Virus record (IMG/VR): IMGVR_UViG_3300031673_005814
Location: 1-21,026 of that record
Strand: one strand, 5' to 3'
DNA from: a virus
Length of the DNA stretch: 21,026 nucleotides
Part shown: in pieces, positions 1 through 7,549 of the stretch
How the letters are laid out: each line of letters opens with the position of its first letter
How positions within the stretch are numbered: position 1 is the stretch's first letter
Position numbers and translations under genes: made by a program
The notes under the pieces: generated by a model
Seen by the model: only the letters and a program-made list of their open reading frames with translations
The model's database searches: none
Told to the model about the DNA's origin: nothing

Positions 1-716
1 TTACAAAATAAAGACCAAGCCCCGTGGGGGGCTACCATATCGTAGTCTGCCGCCCGACCCTCTATAAAATCCCCGGGTGCGCTTCTTGTTAACGTCACGG
101 GGAACTCATCAAAAGTCCCAAGCAAATCTTTAACCGTTAATAAGAAATTTGTTACAGGGGTGGGTAGCTCAATAGTAAAACTCCCCGCGCTAGAATCACA
201 AAGTAAAATCCGCTTATCGTCGCCCGAGGTCAGCACAGTATTGGAGTTTATTACTGTGACCCCTAGTGCGCCAAATCCGCCCGAGCCGGAACCCGCAATA
301 CTAAGCCAAGTTGAGCCGTTGTCATATTGGACTTCATTCAAATCAGTTACAAAAATAAGCCGCCCAGCATTTCCGAAGGCGGGTTTCCCCGCATCAACAT
401 AATTTTCTAAGCGGGAAGAAAGTTGCGCTAGGCCCGTGGCGGACAAAGCCCCCTCGGCAGTTACATCGTCAGCTTTCAATAATTGCAGCACACTAGCCGC
501 CGCCCGATTGAGGCGCAGATTGTCTGCAACCGTCCCGGAATTCCCTATAAATAGTTTGTCATTGTTTAAGAGTAGAGCCCGCTTAATGGTCCCATTGTCT
601 AGCTTTGGTTTACCCTCGGTTGTGTTATTCCAAATTCGACCTTGCGTATTTGCAACCGGGTCCGATGCTAGATTTTCAAGTGATACGTCTTTAATTTCGC
701 CAAAGATTCTTGGCAT
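1..716 (-). CDS. Phage tail appendage / fibre protein, C-terminus beyond window
   Basis: This is an open frame of 238 codons, reading from ATG at 716-714 to the window edge with no stop, so the gene is cut at its C-terminus. The start has a good ribosome site (GGGGG, six bases before ATG). Residues about 25-35 (QGRIWNNTTEGKPKL) match a motif common in fibre and virion-surface proteins, in which a label such as 'GRIWYNTTE' opens the shaft. The rest is rich in Gly, Ser, Thr, Asn and Val, as expected of a beta-structured appendage. It lies 119 bases downstream of the large adhesin-like fibre on the same strand, so it probably belongs to the same host-attachment set. No enzymatic motif is visible. 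The family-level call is an inference from composition, motif and context. Confidence 0.7.
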   Translation of the reverse strand, partial: MPRIFGEIKDVSLENLASDPVANTQGRIWNNTTEGKPKLDNGTIKRALLLNNDKLFIGNSGTVADNLRLNRAAASVLQLLKADDVTAEGALSATGLAQLSSRLENYVDAGKPAFGNAGRLIFVTDLNEVQYDNGSTWLSIAGSGSGGFGALGVTVINSNTVLTSGDDKRILLCDSSAGSFTIELPTPVTNFLLTVKDLLGTFDEFPVTLTRSAPGDFIEGRAADYDMVAPHGAWSLFC

Positions 717-835
717 GGTATTCCCCCTTTTTAACGGGCATTAGGACCCCGCAGTTTAATTGTTCTATCCTAAGCCGCCCAAGTCAATAAGCGGCCCGTC
801 CATGGGCCTATGCGGCCCGTCCTTAGCCTATAAAA
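717..835 (-). repeat. Intergenic region with duplicated GC-rich 11-mer
   Basis: The gap between the 927-aa fibre gene and the next gene holds two copies of GCGGCCCGTCC, at 791-801 and 812-822. On the transcribed strand the GGGCC and GGCCC words allow two alternative 5-bp hairpins. There is no following U-run, so it is not a standard terminator. It may attenuate or process the late transcript, but that is inference. Confidence 0.4.
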
Positions 836-3619
836 TTATGCCAATATAACAATAGAGTTACTCACATACGCCTTAAGTTGATTGGCAGTTATGTTGTACC
901 AAATCATACCGTTTTGAAGCGTCACGGGGTCCCCTGTAGGCGTAGGAAGTCTTAACGACCCAGCGTTCATGTAAATATTTTCTTGAACGCCGCCAACGCC
1001 CGTCCCCGCATTGAGTGTAACATATCCGCCCGGGCCATTAGTGGACTGACCCCCGGCTAAAAATATTCTACCGCCATTCCCCGCAGTACCTTGTGCGTTT
1101 CCGCCGTACAACCCGATTTCTCCGGCACTTCCCGTCCCGGCGGTAACGTATCCAGTACCAAGGTAGAGGGGTGCTGTACCGCTTGCCGCTTGATCGGAAG
1201 TTAGAAACGCGAGACTTTCAGAATTAGTTCCTTTATAAAGTATTCCCGCACCGAAAGCCGCAGCAACGTCGGCATCGGCAACATCAAATATAAGCCCCGG
1301 AATATCCGCTCCCCAAGTGTTGCTGAAATCAGTAGTTCCGTCGGCTATTCCGATTTTTCCTTTTCCTACAAAATTAACTTGGCCATTTTTTATAACCTCA
1401 AAAGCGTTAGCCCTTGCGGCCCCACTCGCCCCGATACCTATTACAAATAAAGGGTCCGTTGCTACCCAGGTAGAAAGATTAGCCGTAGGCGTTACCGCCC
1501 AGCGACCTAATACAGTAGTCAAATATGTGTTGTTGACGTGGCCAAGGCCCCAAGAATTTGCTAGGTCCGCCGACGTTGTAGTGTCATCTCCGAAGGTCCA
1601 AGCTGCCGCTCCCGAGGAAGCAATACTATTTGAAATCGTACTCCCCCAAGCTACCGAGCCAATGCCCGAGGCCGTTATATCCCGCCCCGATGTTGCGTGA
1701 CCTCTAGCAAATGCCGAGTTGGCCGTTGTGGAAATCGTAGACCCGCTTGTCGTAGAAGTCCCCGACGCCCAGCTACCCGAGCCGCCCGCTGAAATTATAC
1801 AATTCGCATTACTTGTTTGCCCTGACACAAATGAGCCGCCGCCTAGTATTTCCGCTGTACCGAAGTGATACCCTATTGCAAGTCCGCCTTGTGCCGCCGA
1901 GGAATTAAATCTTCCGCCGTCGCCTACCTGGCCAATAAAACCGCCGCCCTCAGAGTTGTTCGATATAATGGTGTTTGTCCTGAATGAACCAATTAAAAAG
2001 GAACCCGCGCCCGAATTAGACCAAGTGTTTGAGCCTGTAATACTCCCTAGGAATATTGAGCCCGTACCACCTGCCAAGTTTATGGTTTTTGAAGCCACGT
2101 TACAGGCAAAACCGCCCGCTGCGAATGAGCCATTACCTGACGAGCTGAAAGTTGTCTGTCCGGTAGTTCCCGACGCCCTACCAAAAATATGAGACCCTGC
2201 GCTCGTTGATCGCATTAAACCAAACGCCGCACAGTATCCACTTGACATAGAGCCAAGCCCGCCCGCCTCTAAGCTCGCACTGGAACCCGTTACGTAACCG
2301 TGAGCAAAAGACCCGGAAGCTGTAGCTAGGGCACTGTTAGACGCCGAGTTAGACCAACCACAAGCAAAGGACCCGTCCGCAAAGGCATATACGCCAGAAC
2401 TATTAGCCCCGCCATATCCAACTGCAAAAGACCCTAGACCTTGTGCTCGAATTCTACCGCCGCCAATGACATAACCATGGGCAAATGCGCCCGTCCCGAC
2501 CACCGTTATGTTTGAAGCCGCGCCCGTCGCATATCCGCCAACCATTCCACCAATAGCTGAATTCGTAATGTTACCCGAATCTTCAACTTTACCGTGGGAT
2601 AAATTCGCCTCACCTGTAATTGAAAATGTACCGGACGTTAAAATAGATACATAGCTAAGGCGTTTGTTTGTTACATCAAACCTCACGTCCGCATCACTAG
2701 CTAAGTCACCCGCCCCATCAAAATAAGCTAAAGTGTTGGCCGTTCCCGTCGGGGCTCCCCCGCCTGGTGTAGCCCAATAAAAAGTGCCGTCCGCTGCGCT
2801 AGCCGTGAGTACCATTCCCGCTTGCACGGTAACGTCGCCTGTTTTAATAAGCTTAAAATCGCCCTGTACGCCCGCACCCGCAACGGTTCCTATGCTAAAT
2901 AGCATATTCCCGCTATTATTATTGTTTGTAGCCTCAAGAATTGAGCCTGATTTCAAAATTAAATTACCGACCGTGCCGGAACCGACGCTAATCTGGTCGC
3001 CCGAACTAACGGTTGTGTCCCCCGTATTTGCCGCCGTATTTGATTGGCCGCTTTGAAATGTTACAGGGATACCAAAATTAAAGTCTGAGCCGAAATACCC
3101 GCCCGCAATATTGTTAACAAAGAATTTTGAATAGGTTAATAGCCAATGATTTCCACTTGACCCTAAATTCTTTGAAGCCGTTACACCGCCGGGCGCAAGG
3201 GAACCGTCTATTATAGTAGTGCCCGTAATTGTTTGGCTTGATGCTAGAACTGATATGCGCGTAGTGCCGCCAACTGTAACATTGAGTTGATTGGCACCCG
3301 CTGAAAAAATTCCAGTGTCAGCGTCCCCAGTAAAACTATATGACGGTGCGCCCGCAGTTCCGAGTGGCGCGAGTAGTGGGAAGCTTGCGCCGCCCGTTGC
3401 CGCAATAAGTAGTTCGGTTCCGCTCGGCGTAATGGTTATATTTGTCCCGGCTACTAAACTTTTGAATTGTAAATCTGCCGCAACCTTCGCGCTGAAAACA
3501 CCGTTTCCGCCGCCAAGGTTTGAACCCGTATTAGTCTCACCACTTCCGCCGCCGCCGCCCGCTGGGGACGTGGGGCTTCCAATCGAACCACTGTCAGGAT
3601 TTCTGTCAAATATTCCCAT
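836..3619 (-). CDS. Tail fibre / adhesin with YadA-like (Hep_Hag-type) beta-roll repeats
   Basis: This 927-aa protein is rich in Gly, Ser, Ala and Thr. Residues 1-40 are a Gly/Ser-rich flexible segment. Residues 98-124 contain the 'TGDADTGIFSAGANQLNV..GG' motif common in phage and algal-virus fibre-like proteins. Residues about 357-700 are a long series of degenerate repeats of the kind GSFAxGYxxxS (for example AFAHGY 378-383, GSFAVGY 396-402, GSFACGW 416-422, GSFAHGY 436-442). This is the pattern of the left-handed beta-roll heads of trimeric adhesins. Residues 723-750 (DPLFVIGIG...NAFEVIKNGQVNF) match the boundary motif often placed after such repeats. There is no autotransporter membrane anchor and no recognisable C-terminal S74 self-cleaving chaperone, so it is a virion fibre rather than a bacterial surface protein. 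The start is supported by AGGGAG seven bases upstream. Its likely role is host-surface binding. Confidence 0.8.
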   Translation of the reverse strand: MGIFDRNPDSGSIGSPTSPAGGGGGSGETNTGSNLGGGNGVFSAKVAADLQFKSLVAGTNITITPSGTELLIAATGGASFPLLAPLGTAGAPSYSFTGDADTGIFSAGANQLNVTVGGTTRISVLASSQTITGTTIIDGSLAPGGVTASKNLGSSGNHWLLTYSKFFVNNIAGGYFGSDFNFGIPVTFQSGQSNTAANTGDTTVSSGDQISVGSGTVGNLILKSGSILEATNNNNSGNMLFSIGTVAGAGVQGDFKLIKTGDVTVQAGMVLTASAADGTFYWATPGGGAPTGTANTLAYFDGAGDLASDADVRFDVTNKRLSYVSILTSGTFSITGEANLSHGKVEDSGNITNSAIGGMVGGYATGAASNITVVGTGAFAHGYVIGGGRIRAQGLGSFAVGYGGANSSGVYAFADGSFACGWSNSASNSALATASGSFAHGYVTGSSASLEAGGLGSMSSGYCAAFGLMRSTSAGSHIFGRASGTTGQTTFSSSGNGSFAAGGFACNVASKTINLAGGTGSIFLGSITGSNTWSNSGAGSFLIGSFRTNTIISNNSEGGGFIGQVGDGGRFNSSAAQGGLAIGYHFGTAEILGGGSFVSGQTSNANCIISAGGSGSWASGTSTTSGSTISTTANSAFARGHATSGRDITASGIGSVAWGSTISNSIASSGAAAWTFGDDTTTSADLANSWGLGHVNNTYLTTVLGRWAVTPTANLSTWVATDPLFVIGIGASGAARANAFEVIKNGQVNFVGKGKIGIADGTTDFSNTWGADIPGLIFDVADADVAAAFGAGILYKGTNSESLAFLTSDQAASGTAPLYLGTGYVTAGTGSAGEIGLYGGNAQGTAGNGGRIFLAGGQSTNGPGGYVTLNAGTGVGGVQENIYMNAGSLRLPTPTGDPVTLQNGMIWYNITANQLKAYVSNSIVILA

Positions 3620-3631
3620 TATAACTCCCTA

Positions 3632-3865
3632 TTAAATGTCCCAGGCCGAATTCCACGCTGTCAGAGATTCTTTCAATTTTTCAACATTTGTAGTCACACC
3701 AATATATGTGTATTCAGTTTTCAGCGCGGGCCCACCGTTTACGGCGTTTGCAAGGGCCTCATAACTCTCAATCACTCTATCGCTACCGTCATAGACCCGA
3801 AATAGTTTTACAACTTCTTTCCCAAGCGTTCTTAGTAGTTCATCTGCATTTGTGTCATTGCTCAT
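3632..3865 (-). CDS. Small protein of unknown function (77 aa)
   Basis: This 77-aa soluble protein is not recognised. It begins with an ATG that overlaps the stop of the upstream 170-aa peptidase-like gene (ATGA), so the two are probably translationally coupled, and it ends 12 bases before the large fibre gene starts. It is mildly acidic and predicted mostly helical, with an N-terminal segment rich in Asp, Glu and Leu and an aromatic segment near the end. It has no membrane segment and no Cys. Its place between a peptidase-like protein and a fibre suggests a virion or assembly role, but nothing in the sequence shows that. Confidence 0.7.
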   Translation of the reverse strand: MSNDTNADELLRTLGKEVVKLFRVYDGSDRVIESYEALANAVNGGPALKTEYTYIGVTTNVEKLKESLTAWNSAWDI

Positions 3866-4374
3866 CGTCCCACCTCAATTTGTTTTAAGTGTTGTTGACA
3901 TAGGTCATGTATTCCCCGGGGACCTATTGTTTCGAGATTTTCTTTTATTTCCATATCCAAAAATGACCCCAAGACAAACCCCACTAGCTCGGAACAAACC
4001 CAAGCGTATCTTCCGTTATCGAACGGATTGTTCCTTAAATTAAACAACTTAACAAGCAATATGCCAAGCGGTTGTTTCAGGGAGTATTTAGCCCCTGAAT
4101 TCATAATGGCCCACTTCATGAAGGCCTTGTGCTTTTCCTCGGTAATTTCGGCCTCAAATTCAACTAGAGATACGGCATGGTTTTGGAAGTTTTTAATACC
4201 CATGAAATTAACCTGGGCCCCGCTAGCCTGATAAATTAGATCAACGTCTAGCCCTTCGGAATAAGCCCGCAAATAAACATGGGAATATTTCGTGCGTTCC
4301 ACTAGCCGTATTGCCCAGGAAAAGGGCTTGAACCATGCCCTTGGTCTTGAAAACCCTACGGTTATTTTCCTCAC
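3862..4374 (-). CDS. Permuted NlpC/P60-type (YiiX-like) putative cysteine peptidase/amidase
   Basis: This is a 170-aa protein. Residues 29-36 (KYSHVYLR) give the 'SH' histidine motif, and residues 125-131 (WVCSELV) give the cysteine motif. This His-before-Cys order is the circularly permuted arrangement of the NlpC/P60 (papain-like) superfamily, in which H32 and C127 would be the catalytic pair. Family members usually cut amide bonds in peptidoglycan or lipids. In a phage the natural guess is peptidoglycan degradation during entry or exit. It starts with GTG overlapping the TGA of the upstream gene (GTGA) and has AGGG five bases upstream. It has no signal peptide. Its place within the virion-protein cluster favours a virion-borne enzyme over a soluble endolysin, which is inference. 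Confidence 0.65.
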   Translation of the reverse strand: MRKITVGFSRPRAWFKPFSWAIRLVERTKYSHVYLRAYSEGLDVDLIYQASGAQVNFMGIKNFQNHAVSLVEFEAEITEEKHKAFMKWAIMNSGAKYSLKQPLGILLVKLFNLRNNPFDNGRYAWVCSELVGFVLGSFLDMEIKENLETIGPRGIHDLCQQHLKQIEVGR

Positions 4375-4778
4375 ACTAGAACCCTTTCGAGGTTGTAGTT
4401 AACGCCTACGTCAACGGCGGTTCCGCCAATCGAATGATACACCACTCGAAGCGTTAAACCCGTGGCCAGCTTTGCTGGATAAGATGCCGTTGGTAGTTGC
4501 TGCATAACTGAGGTTGGGTCTAAACACCAAGCGGTTATGAACTGCGCCACAACCCCGGCTTGAGGGTGAACAACTTGAAAATCAACCGTATCCCCCCAGG
4601 CCGCCCCTTGTGCCAAGAATACGCCGCCCGTTATTAAAACATCGTTACCCATAACCAAATCAATGTTGGTTGTGCCCCCCGCCGCCGCCGTACCCAAAAC
4701 ACCCCTTGCATCTTTAGAAATTTTGGATTTTTCAAAATCCCTTATGTTTTGCGGATTGTAGGTTGTATTGCTTGCCAT
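4371..4778 (-). CDS. Putative virion protein, beta-rich, unknown (135 aa)
   Basis: The start is chosen at ATG 4778-4776, one base after the upstream stop and served by a GAGGA ribosome site inside the end of the upstream gene. An upstream in-frame alternative would add 10 residues but lacks such a site. The first 45 residues are polar and carry a short basic patch (DFEKSKISKDARG). The remainder alternates hydrophobic and small residues, as in a beta-sandwich, ending in VNYNLERVLV. There is no membrane segment. Size, order and coupling suggest a small structural or decoration protein. I do not recognise a family. Confidence 0.65.
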   Translation of the reverse strand: MASNTTYNPQNIRDFEKSKISKDARGVLGTAAAGGTTNIDLVMGNDVLITGGVFLAQGAAWGDTVDFQVVHPQAGVVAQFITAWCLDPTSVMQQLPTASYPAKLATGLTLRVVYHSIGGTAVDVGVNYNLERVLV

Positions 4779-4779
4779 A

Positions 4780-5463
4780 TTATTCCTCAGTCCATTCCGC
4801 GCCAACATTTAATGCCGAGCCCGGTACAGAATTTCCATTCAAATTAAGAACTAAATATTCATTTTCATTATTCAAAACAACGGGCTTTGTTAGTCCCGCC
4901 GTAAACTCAAATAACGCCGATGAAATTGCCGCCGAAGTATTTTTATTCGGAAGTAATGCCGCCGCCGCCCGTAATATTCCAACCGAAGTTCCAAGTGCCG
5001 ACGGGTTTCCAGTATAAGCAAAAGCCTGTGCTGTAGCCGCCGCATCGCTTGAATCTCTTGAGACAATATTTACCGCCGACCTTGTGCCGCCTGTGTTGTC
5101 AGAACTTCTTTTAATTAACACAATATCAATAACGCCTGAGTTTGTTTGAATACCTGAAAATAAAAATCTAGTTATTTTAATTTTTTTAGTGGCCGAACCC
5201 TTTAAGATAAAAATATCAGTAGGATTTGACGCAACATTTAAGTCAAGAGTAGTACAAGAATAAGTTTTTTCTAAATTCGCAACCGACGCGACAATTACCG
5301 CCTCAACTCTTAGGCGGTCACTTGTGTTTCCAATCTCGGTTCCGGTTGATGCACCCTTTATCTTTGAAACCTGATTTCCACTCGTTAAATTAGAATCAGA
5401 CGTGGGCAATGGTGCGCCCACGTCATTTAATATTTCTATTTCAGTCTGCGGGTTATCCGCCAT
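4780..5463 (-). CDS. Putative virion structural protein, beta-rich, unknown (227 aa)
   Basis: This 227-aa protein has an ATG preceded by GGGG with a six-base spacer. The N-terminal 45 residues are polar and low in hydrophobics, like a flexible connector. From about residue 60 it alternates Val, Ile, Leu, Thr and Ser. The pattern ILKGSATKKIKITRFLFSG..IDIVLIKRSS, followed by NNENEYLVLNLNG near the C-terminus, resembles jelly-roll or beta-sandwich phage proteins. The stop sits one base before the next start. It is most likely a head-tail, neck or decoration component, inferred from position only. Confidence 0.65.
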   Translation of the reverse strand: MADNPQTEIEILNDVGAPLPTSDSNLTSGNQVSKIKGASTGTEIGNTSDRLRVEAVIVASVANLEKTYSCTTLDLNVASNPTDIFILKGSATKKIKITRFLFSGIQTNSGVIDIVLIKRSSDNTGGTRSAVNIVSRDSSDAAATAQAFAYTGNPSALGTSVGILRAAAALLPNKNTSAAISSALFEFTAGLTKPVVLNNENEYLVLNLNGNSVPGSALNVGAEWTEE

Positions 5464-5473
5464 TCAAATCCCC

Positions 5474-6145
5474 TTATGCAAGCTTAACGGAAGCGGAAGC
5501 ATACATATCAGAAGGAGCATTAGGGTTAATGCCTTTGATAAGTAACAACTGCGCCCCAGTCGAACCCGCTACAATTTCCAGTTCGTTAAGGTTAGCGTGA
5601 AAAGAATATGCACCGGGGCCACAAATAGCATCGGCTAAAATTGTCTCTGCGCCGTTGTCCGAAAAAATTACTTGGAAGCGGCAATCACGAAAACAAGAAA
5701 CGATGAAATCTAAATTTTCATAAATTTCGTCAACCGCAAGTGCCAAAGACGCAACCGTTGATAATGCCGCATTTCCGACAATAGTGCCGCGAACTTTAAG
5801 TCCGTTGCCTGTCACAGTCCCAAAAACAACTGGAACGGGAGTTGCGCGAAGTTCGGTGTCAGTGAGTGGGCCCGTTACCGCAACCGAACCTGTAATGGTT
5901 GTTGATGTTAAGCTAACAGGGACCTCAGTTGCGCGAAGTTCGGTGTCAGTGAGTGGGCCAACTACAGGTACATTTCCACTTGCGTCTAAAGCAGGGAGCG
6001 CGGCGTTTCCAGAAACGTCTTGAAACGCTATACCTATCGCACCATTTTTACTTGCGACCGCCTCACCTTCCTGAATAGCCCTAAGTGCTAAACCTTCCTC
6101 AGTCCCGTTTTCTAGTGAAGCGAAGCTTGGTCTTTTATCTGCCAT
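5474..6145 (-). CDS. Putative virion protein with duplicated 'GPLTDTELRATxVPV' segment (223 aa)
   Basis: This 223-aa protein starts at an ATG with GGGG seven bases upstream. Residues about 63-105 contain two copies of GPLTDTELRAT followed by a VPV strand. Segments of the form 'LTDxELRAxPVPV' are common in phage virion proteins as linker or shaft repeats before a beta domain. The C-terminal half has a beta-domain pattern with three Cys residues. The two copies are encoded by an exact 32-bp DNA repeat, so the duplication is recent or kept by recombination. It sits in the run of structural genes, 10 bases from its neighbour. The exact role is unknown. Confidence 0.7.
   Translation of the reverse strand: MADKRPSFASLENGTEEGLALRAIQEGEAVASKNGAIGIAFQDVSGNAALPALDASGNVPVVGPLTDTELRATEVPVSLTSTTITGSVAVTGPLTDTELRATPVPVVFGTVTGNGLKVRGTIVGNAALSTVASLALAVDEIYENLDFIVSCFRDCRFQVIFSDNGAETILADAICGPGAYSFHANLNELEIVAGSTGAQLLLIKGINPNAPSDMYASASVKLA
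5841..5959 (-). repeat. Exact 32-bp direct repeat inside a virion gene
   Basis: Positions 5841-5872 and 5928-5959 are identical over 32 bases with an 87-bp period, which is 29 codons. The repeat therefore keeps the reading frame and encodes the duplicated TDTELRAT segment. Recombination between copies would delete or add exactly 29 codons. Confidence 0.95.
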
Positions 6146-6160
6146 AAAATTTCCCCTTTG

Positions 6161-6745
6161 TTATTCTGTTAATGTTTTCGTTATGCCTTGAAGATTCAGG
6201 CCAACTGACACATCGGGAGCCCCTGCCCTTTTCTCAAATATAATTTCAATTAAATCGCCAATATCAAAGGGCCTTGTTGGAAACCAAATGAAATTGGCCG
6301 TTGGGTTAGCGGGCCCCGTCCTAACATCGGCTATAACCACGCTATTCTTAAGAACCTGAAAATTTGACTCGAAGCGACAACTGACAGTCAATCTTCCGAG
6401 TTCTATCGTATCAGGAAAAGCCACGTTGTAGCTAAATAAAGTATGAGGTCCTGCGCCAACAGGAACGTCGAAATAGTCAAAAAAAAAGTTTGTGGCCGCC
6501 GTAGAATTTCCCGGAAACCAACCTTTGATAATATCAATAGCGTTAGACAAATTAGTTATGTCATTTCCGCCGTCATTCAAAGTTAATTCATTGTTTGAAA
6601 GTGCGCGGATAACATCACTTGAAGCTGCGAATGTTGGATAGTCCTGCGGCGGAATTGCATAGCTTGAGTTTGCGCTAACCGATACGCCCGCGTCGAATAT
6701 TTCAACCGAGTTTATAGGGTTATCATTTCGTAAAATTTTACTCAT
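6161..6745 (-). CDS. Putative virion structural protein, unknown (194 aa)
   Basis: This 194-aa protein starts at an ATG overlapping the stop of the upstream gene (ATGA), so it is coupled to it. The N-terminal third is polar with an NNELTLNDGGNDITNLSN stretch. The C-terminal part has alternating hydrophobic strands (DTIELGRLTVSCRFESNFQVL, then LIEIIFEKR) with Pro/Gly turns, typical of a beta-sandwich. There is no membrane segment or catalytic motif. Position within the structural run suggests a neck, tail or decoration component. No family is recognised. Confidence 0.65.
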   Translation of the reverse strand: MSKILRNDNPINSVEIFDAGVSVSANSSYAIPPQDYPTFAASSDVIRALSNNELTLNDGGNDITNLSNAIDIIKGWFPGNSTAATNFFFDYFDVPVGAGPHTLFSYNVAFPDTIELGRLTVSCRFESNFQVLKNSVVIADVRTGPANPTANFIWFPTRPFDIGDLIEIIFEKRAGAPDVSVGLNLQGITKTLTE

Positions 6746-7488
6746 ACGTCAGACCCTTTTAGCACAAGTGCCGCCCCCAAATTTCTAGTGTTGCCCGTTA
6801 TGAGCCGCATCGCAAGCTGCACGTTGACCGAAGTATATTGAATGGGTACGTCTACCAATATTCTTTTGTCGCCCCCGCTTAGTATCGGGACCTGAGTCAA
6901 CTCAGTTAAATTTATACCGTTTCCCTCATGTTGATAAATTCCAAGCGTATAGTTCGCCTCTAGCTCGGTCCCAACTGCAACTTGAATAATTCTACCGTTT
7001 CCAAATAATACGGGAACACCCACAACATTGCTCGGCATTCCATTGCCCCAAGTTAACCAAAAACCCGCAGATTTGTCGTTAATGGCCATATAAACAAAAC
7101 CCGGACTAGCCGGACCTACAATGTCCCCGGGAGCAACAAAAGGAAGCCCCTTCGCAGATAGTTTGTTCTTAATTTGATCTTTAAGTTTTCCCGCTAAGAA
7201 CCTAATCCGTACTGGACCCGAAGCGTTGATATACATATTTTCAGTGTCGAAATCTTTGTACTTAAAATAAAAATTATAGTCCCCTGTTACCGCCAAGGGG
7301 ATAATATCGGCGGGAATAAACGTGAGCCCATGCCGAACTTTGAAACTATCCGCTTCCTTGGGAATAGTTACATCATATAGCTGAAAGTCGCCCTCAAACC
7401 ATATTTGACGGTTGATGAACTGACTAAGCCTAAAAAAGTTTTCCCGAACATACGGGTCCTCAATATCCTTGAGGATAAGATCAATCAC
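6742..7488 (-). CDS. Putative virion protein, two beta-rich halves, unknown (248 aa)
   Basis: This 248-aa protein starts at GTG 7488-7486, preceded by GGGGG with four bases between. The N-terminal 25 residues look like a helix (DPYVRENFFRLSQFINRQIWF). Residues about 33-100 are a beta domain with the pattern 'FKVRHGLTFIPADIIPL', which resembles small domains seen in podovirus tail-associated proteins. Residues about 150-245 form a second beta domain. It is the first gene after the capsid gene, where head-completion or decoration proteins often lie. I cannot assign it to a known connector family. Confidence 0.65.
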   Translation of the reverse strand: MIDLILKDIEDPYVRENFFRLSQFINRQIWFEGDFQLYDVTIPKEADSFKVRHGLTFIPADIIPLAVTGDYNFYFKYKDFDTENMYINASGPVRIRFLAGKLKDQIKNKLSAKGLPFVAPGDIVGPASPGFVYMAINDKSAGFWLTWGNGMPSNVVGVPVLFGNGRIIQVAVGTELEANYTLGIYQHEGNGINLTELTQVPILSGGDKRILVDVPIQYTSVNVQLAMRLITGNTRNLGAALVLKGSDV

Positions 7489-7506
7489 TTAACCCCCAAC
7501 TATTTT

Positions 7507-7530
7507 GAGACGGTGCTTTCACACCGCCCC
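7507..7530 (-). promoter_or_regulatory. Hairpin between capsid gene and downstream virion genes
   Basis: In the 61-base gap after the capsid stop, the minus-strand transcript can fold a stem of up to 9 pairs (GGGGCGGTG with CACCGTCTC, two of them G-U) around a 6-base loop. No U-run follows, so it is not a typical terminator. It could partly terminate transcription, or stabilise the upstream capsid mRNA 3' end, which would favour high capsid dosage. Function is inferred. Confidence 0.45.
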
Positions 7531-7549
7531 AAGTATTGCCGTTCTAAAC

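Noticed and set aside
3291-3635. 114-codon plus-strand frame inside the fibre gene
   Set aside because: Antisense shadow of the Gly/Ala-rich fibre; Pro-rich with no ribosome site, like the other plus frames across 836-3619.
7507-7530. Rho-independent terminator after the capsid gene
   Set aside because: A good stem is present but no U-run follows on the transcribed strand, and downstream genes appear to belong to the same operon.
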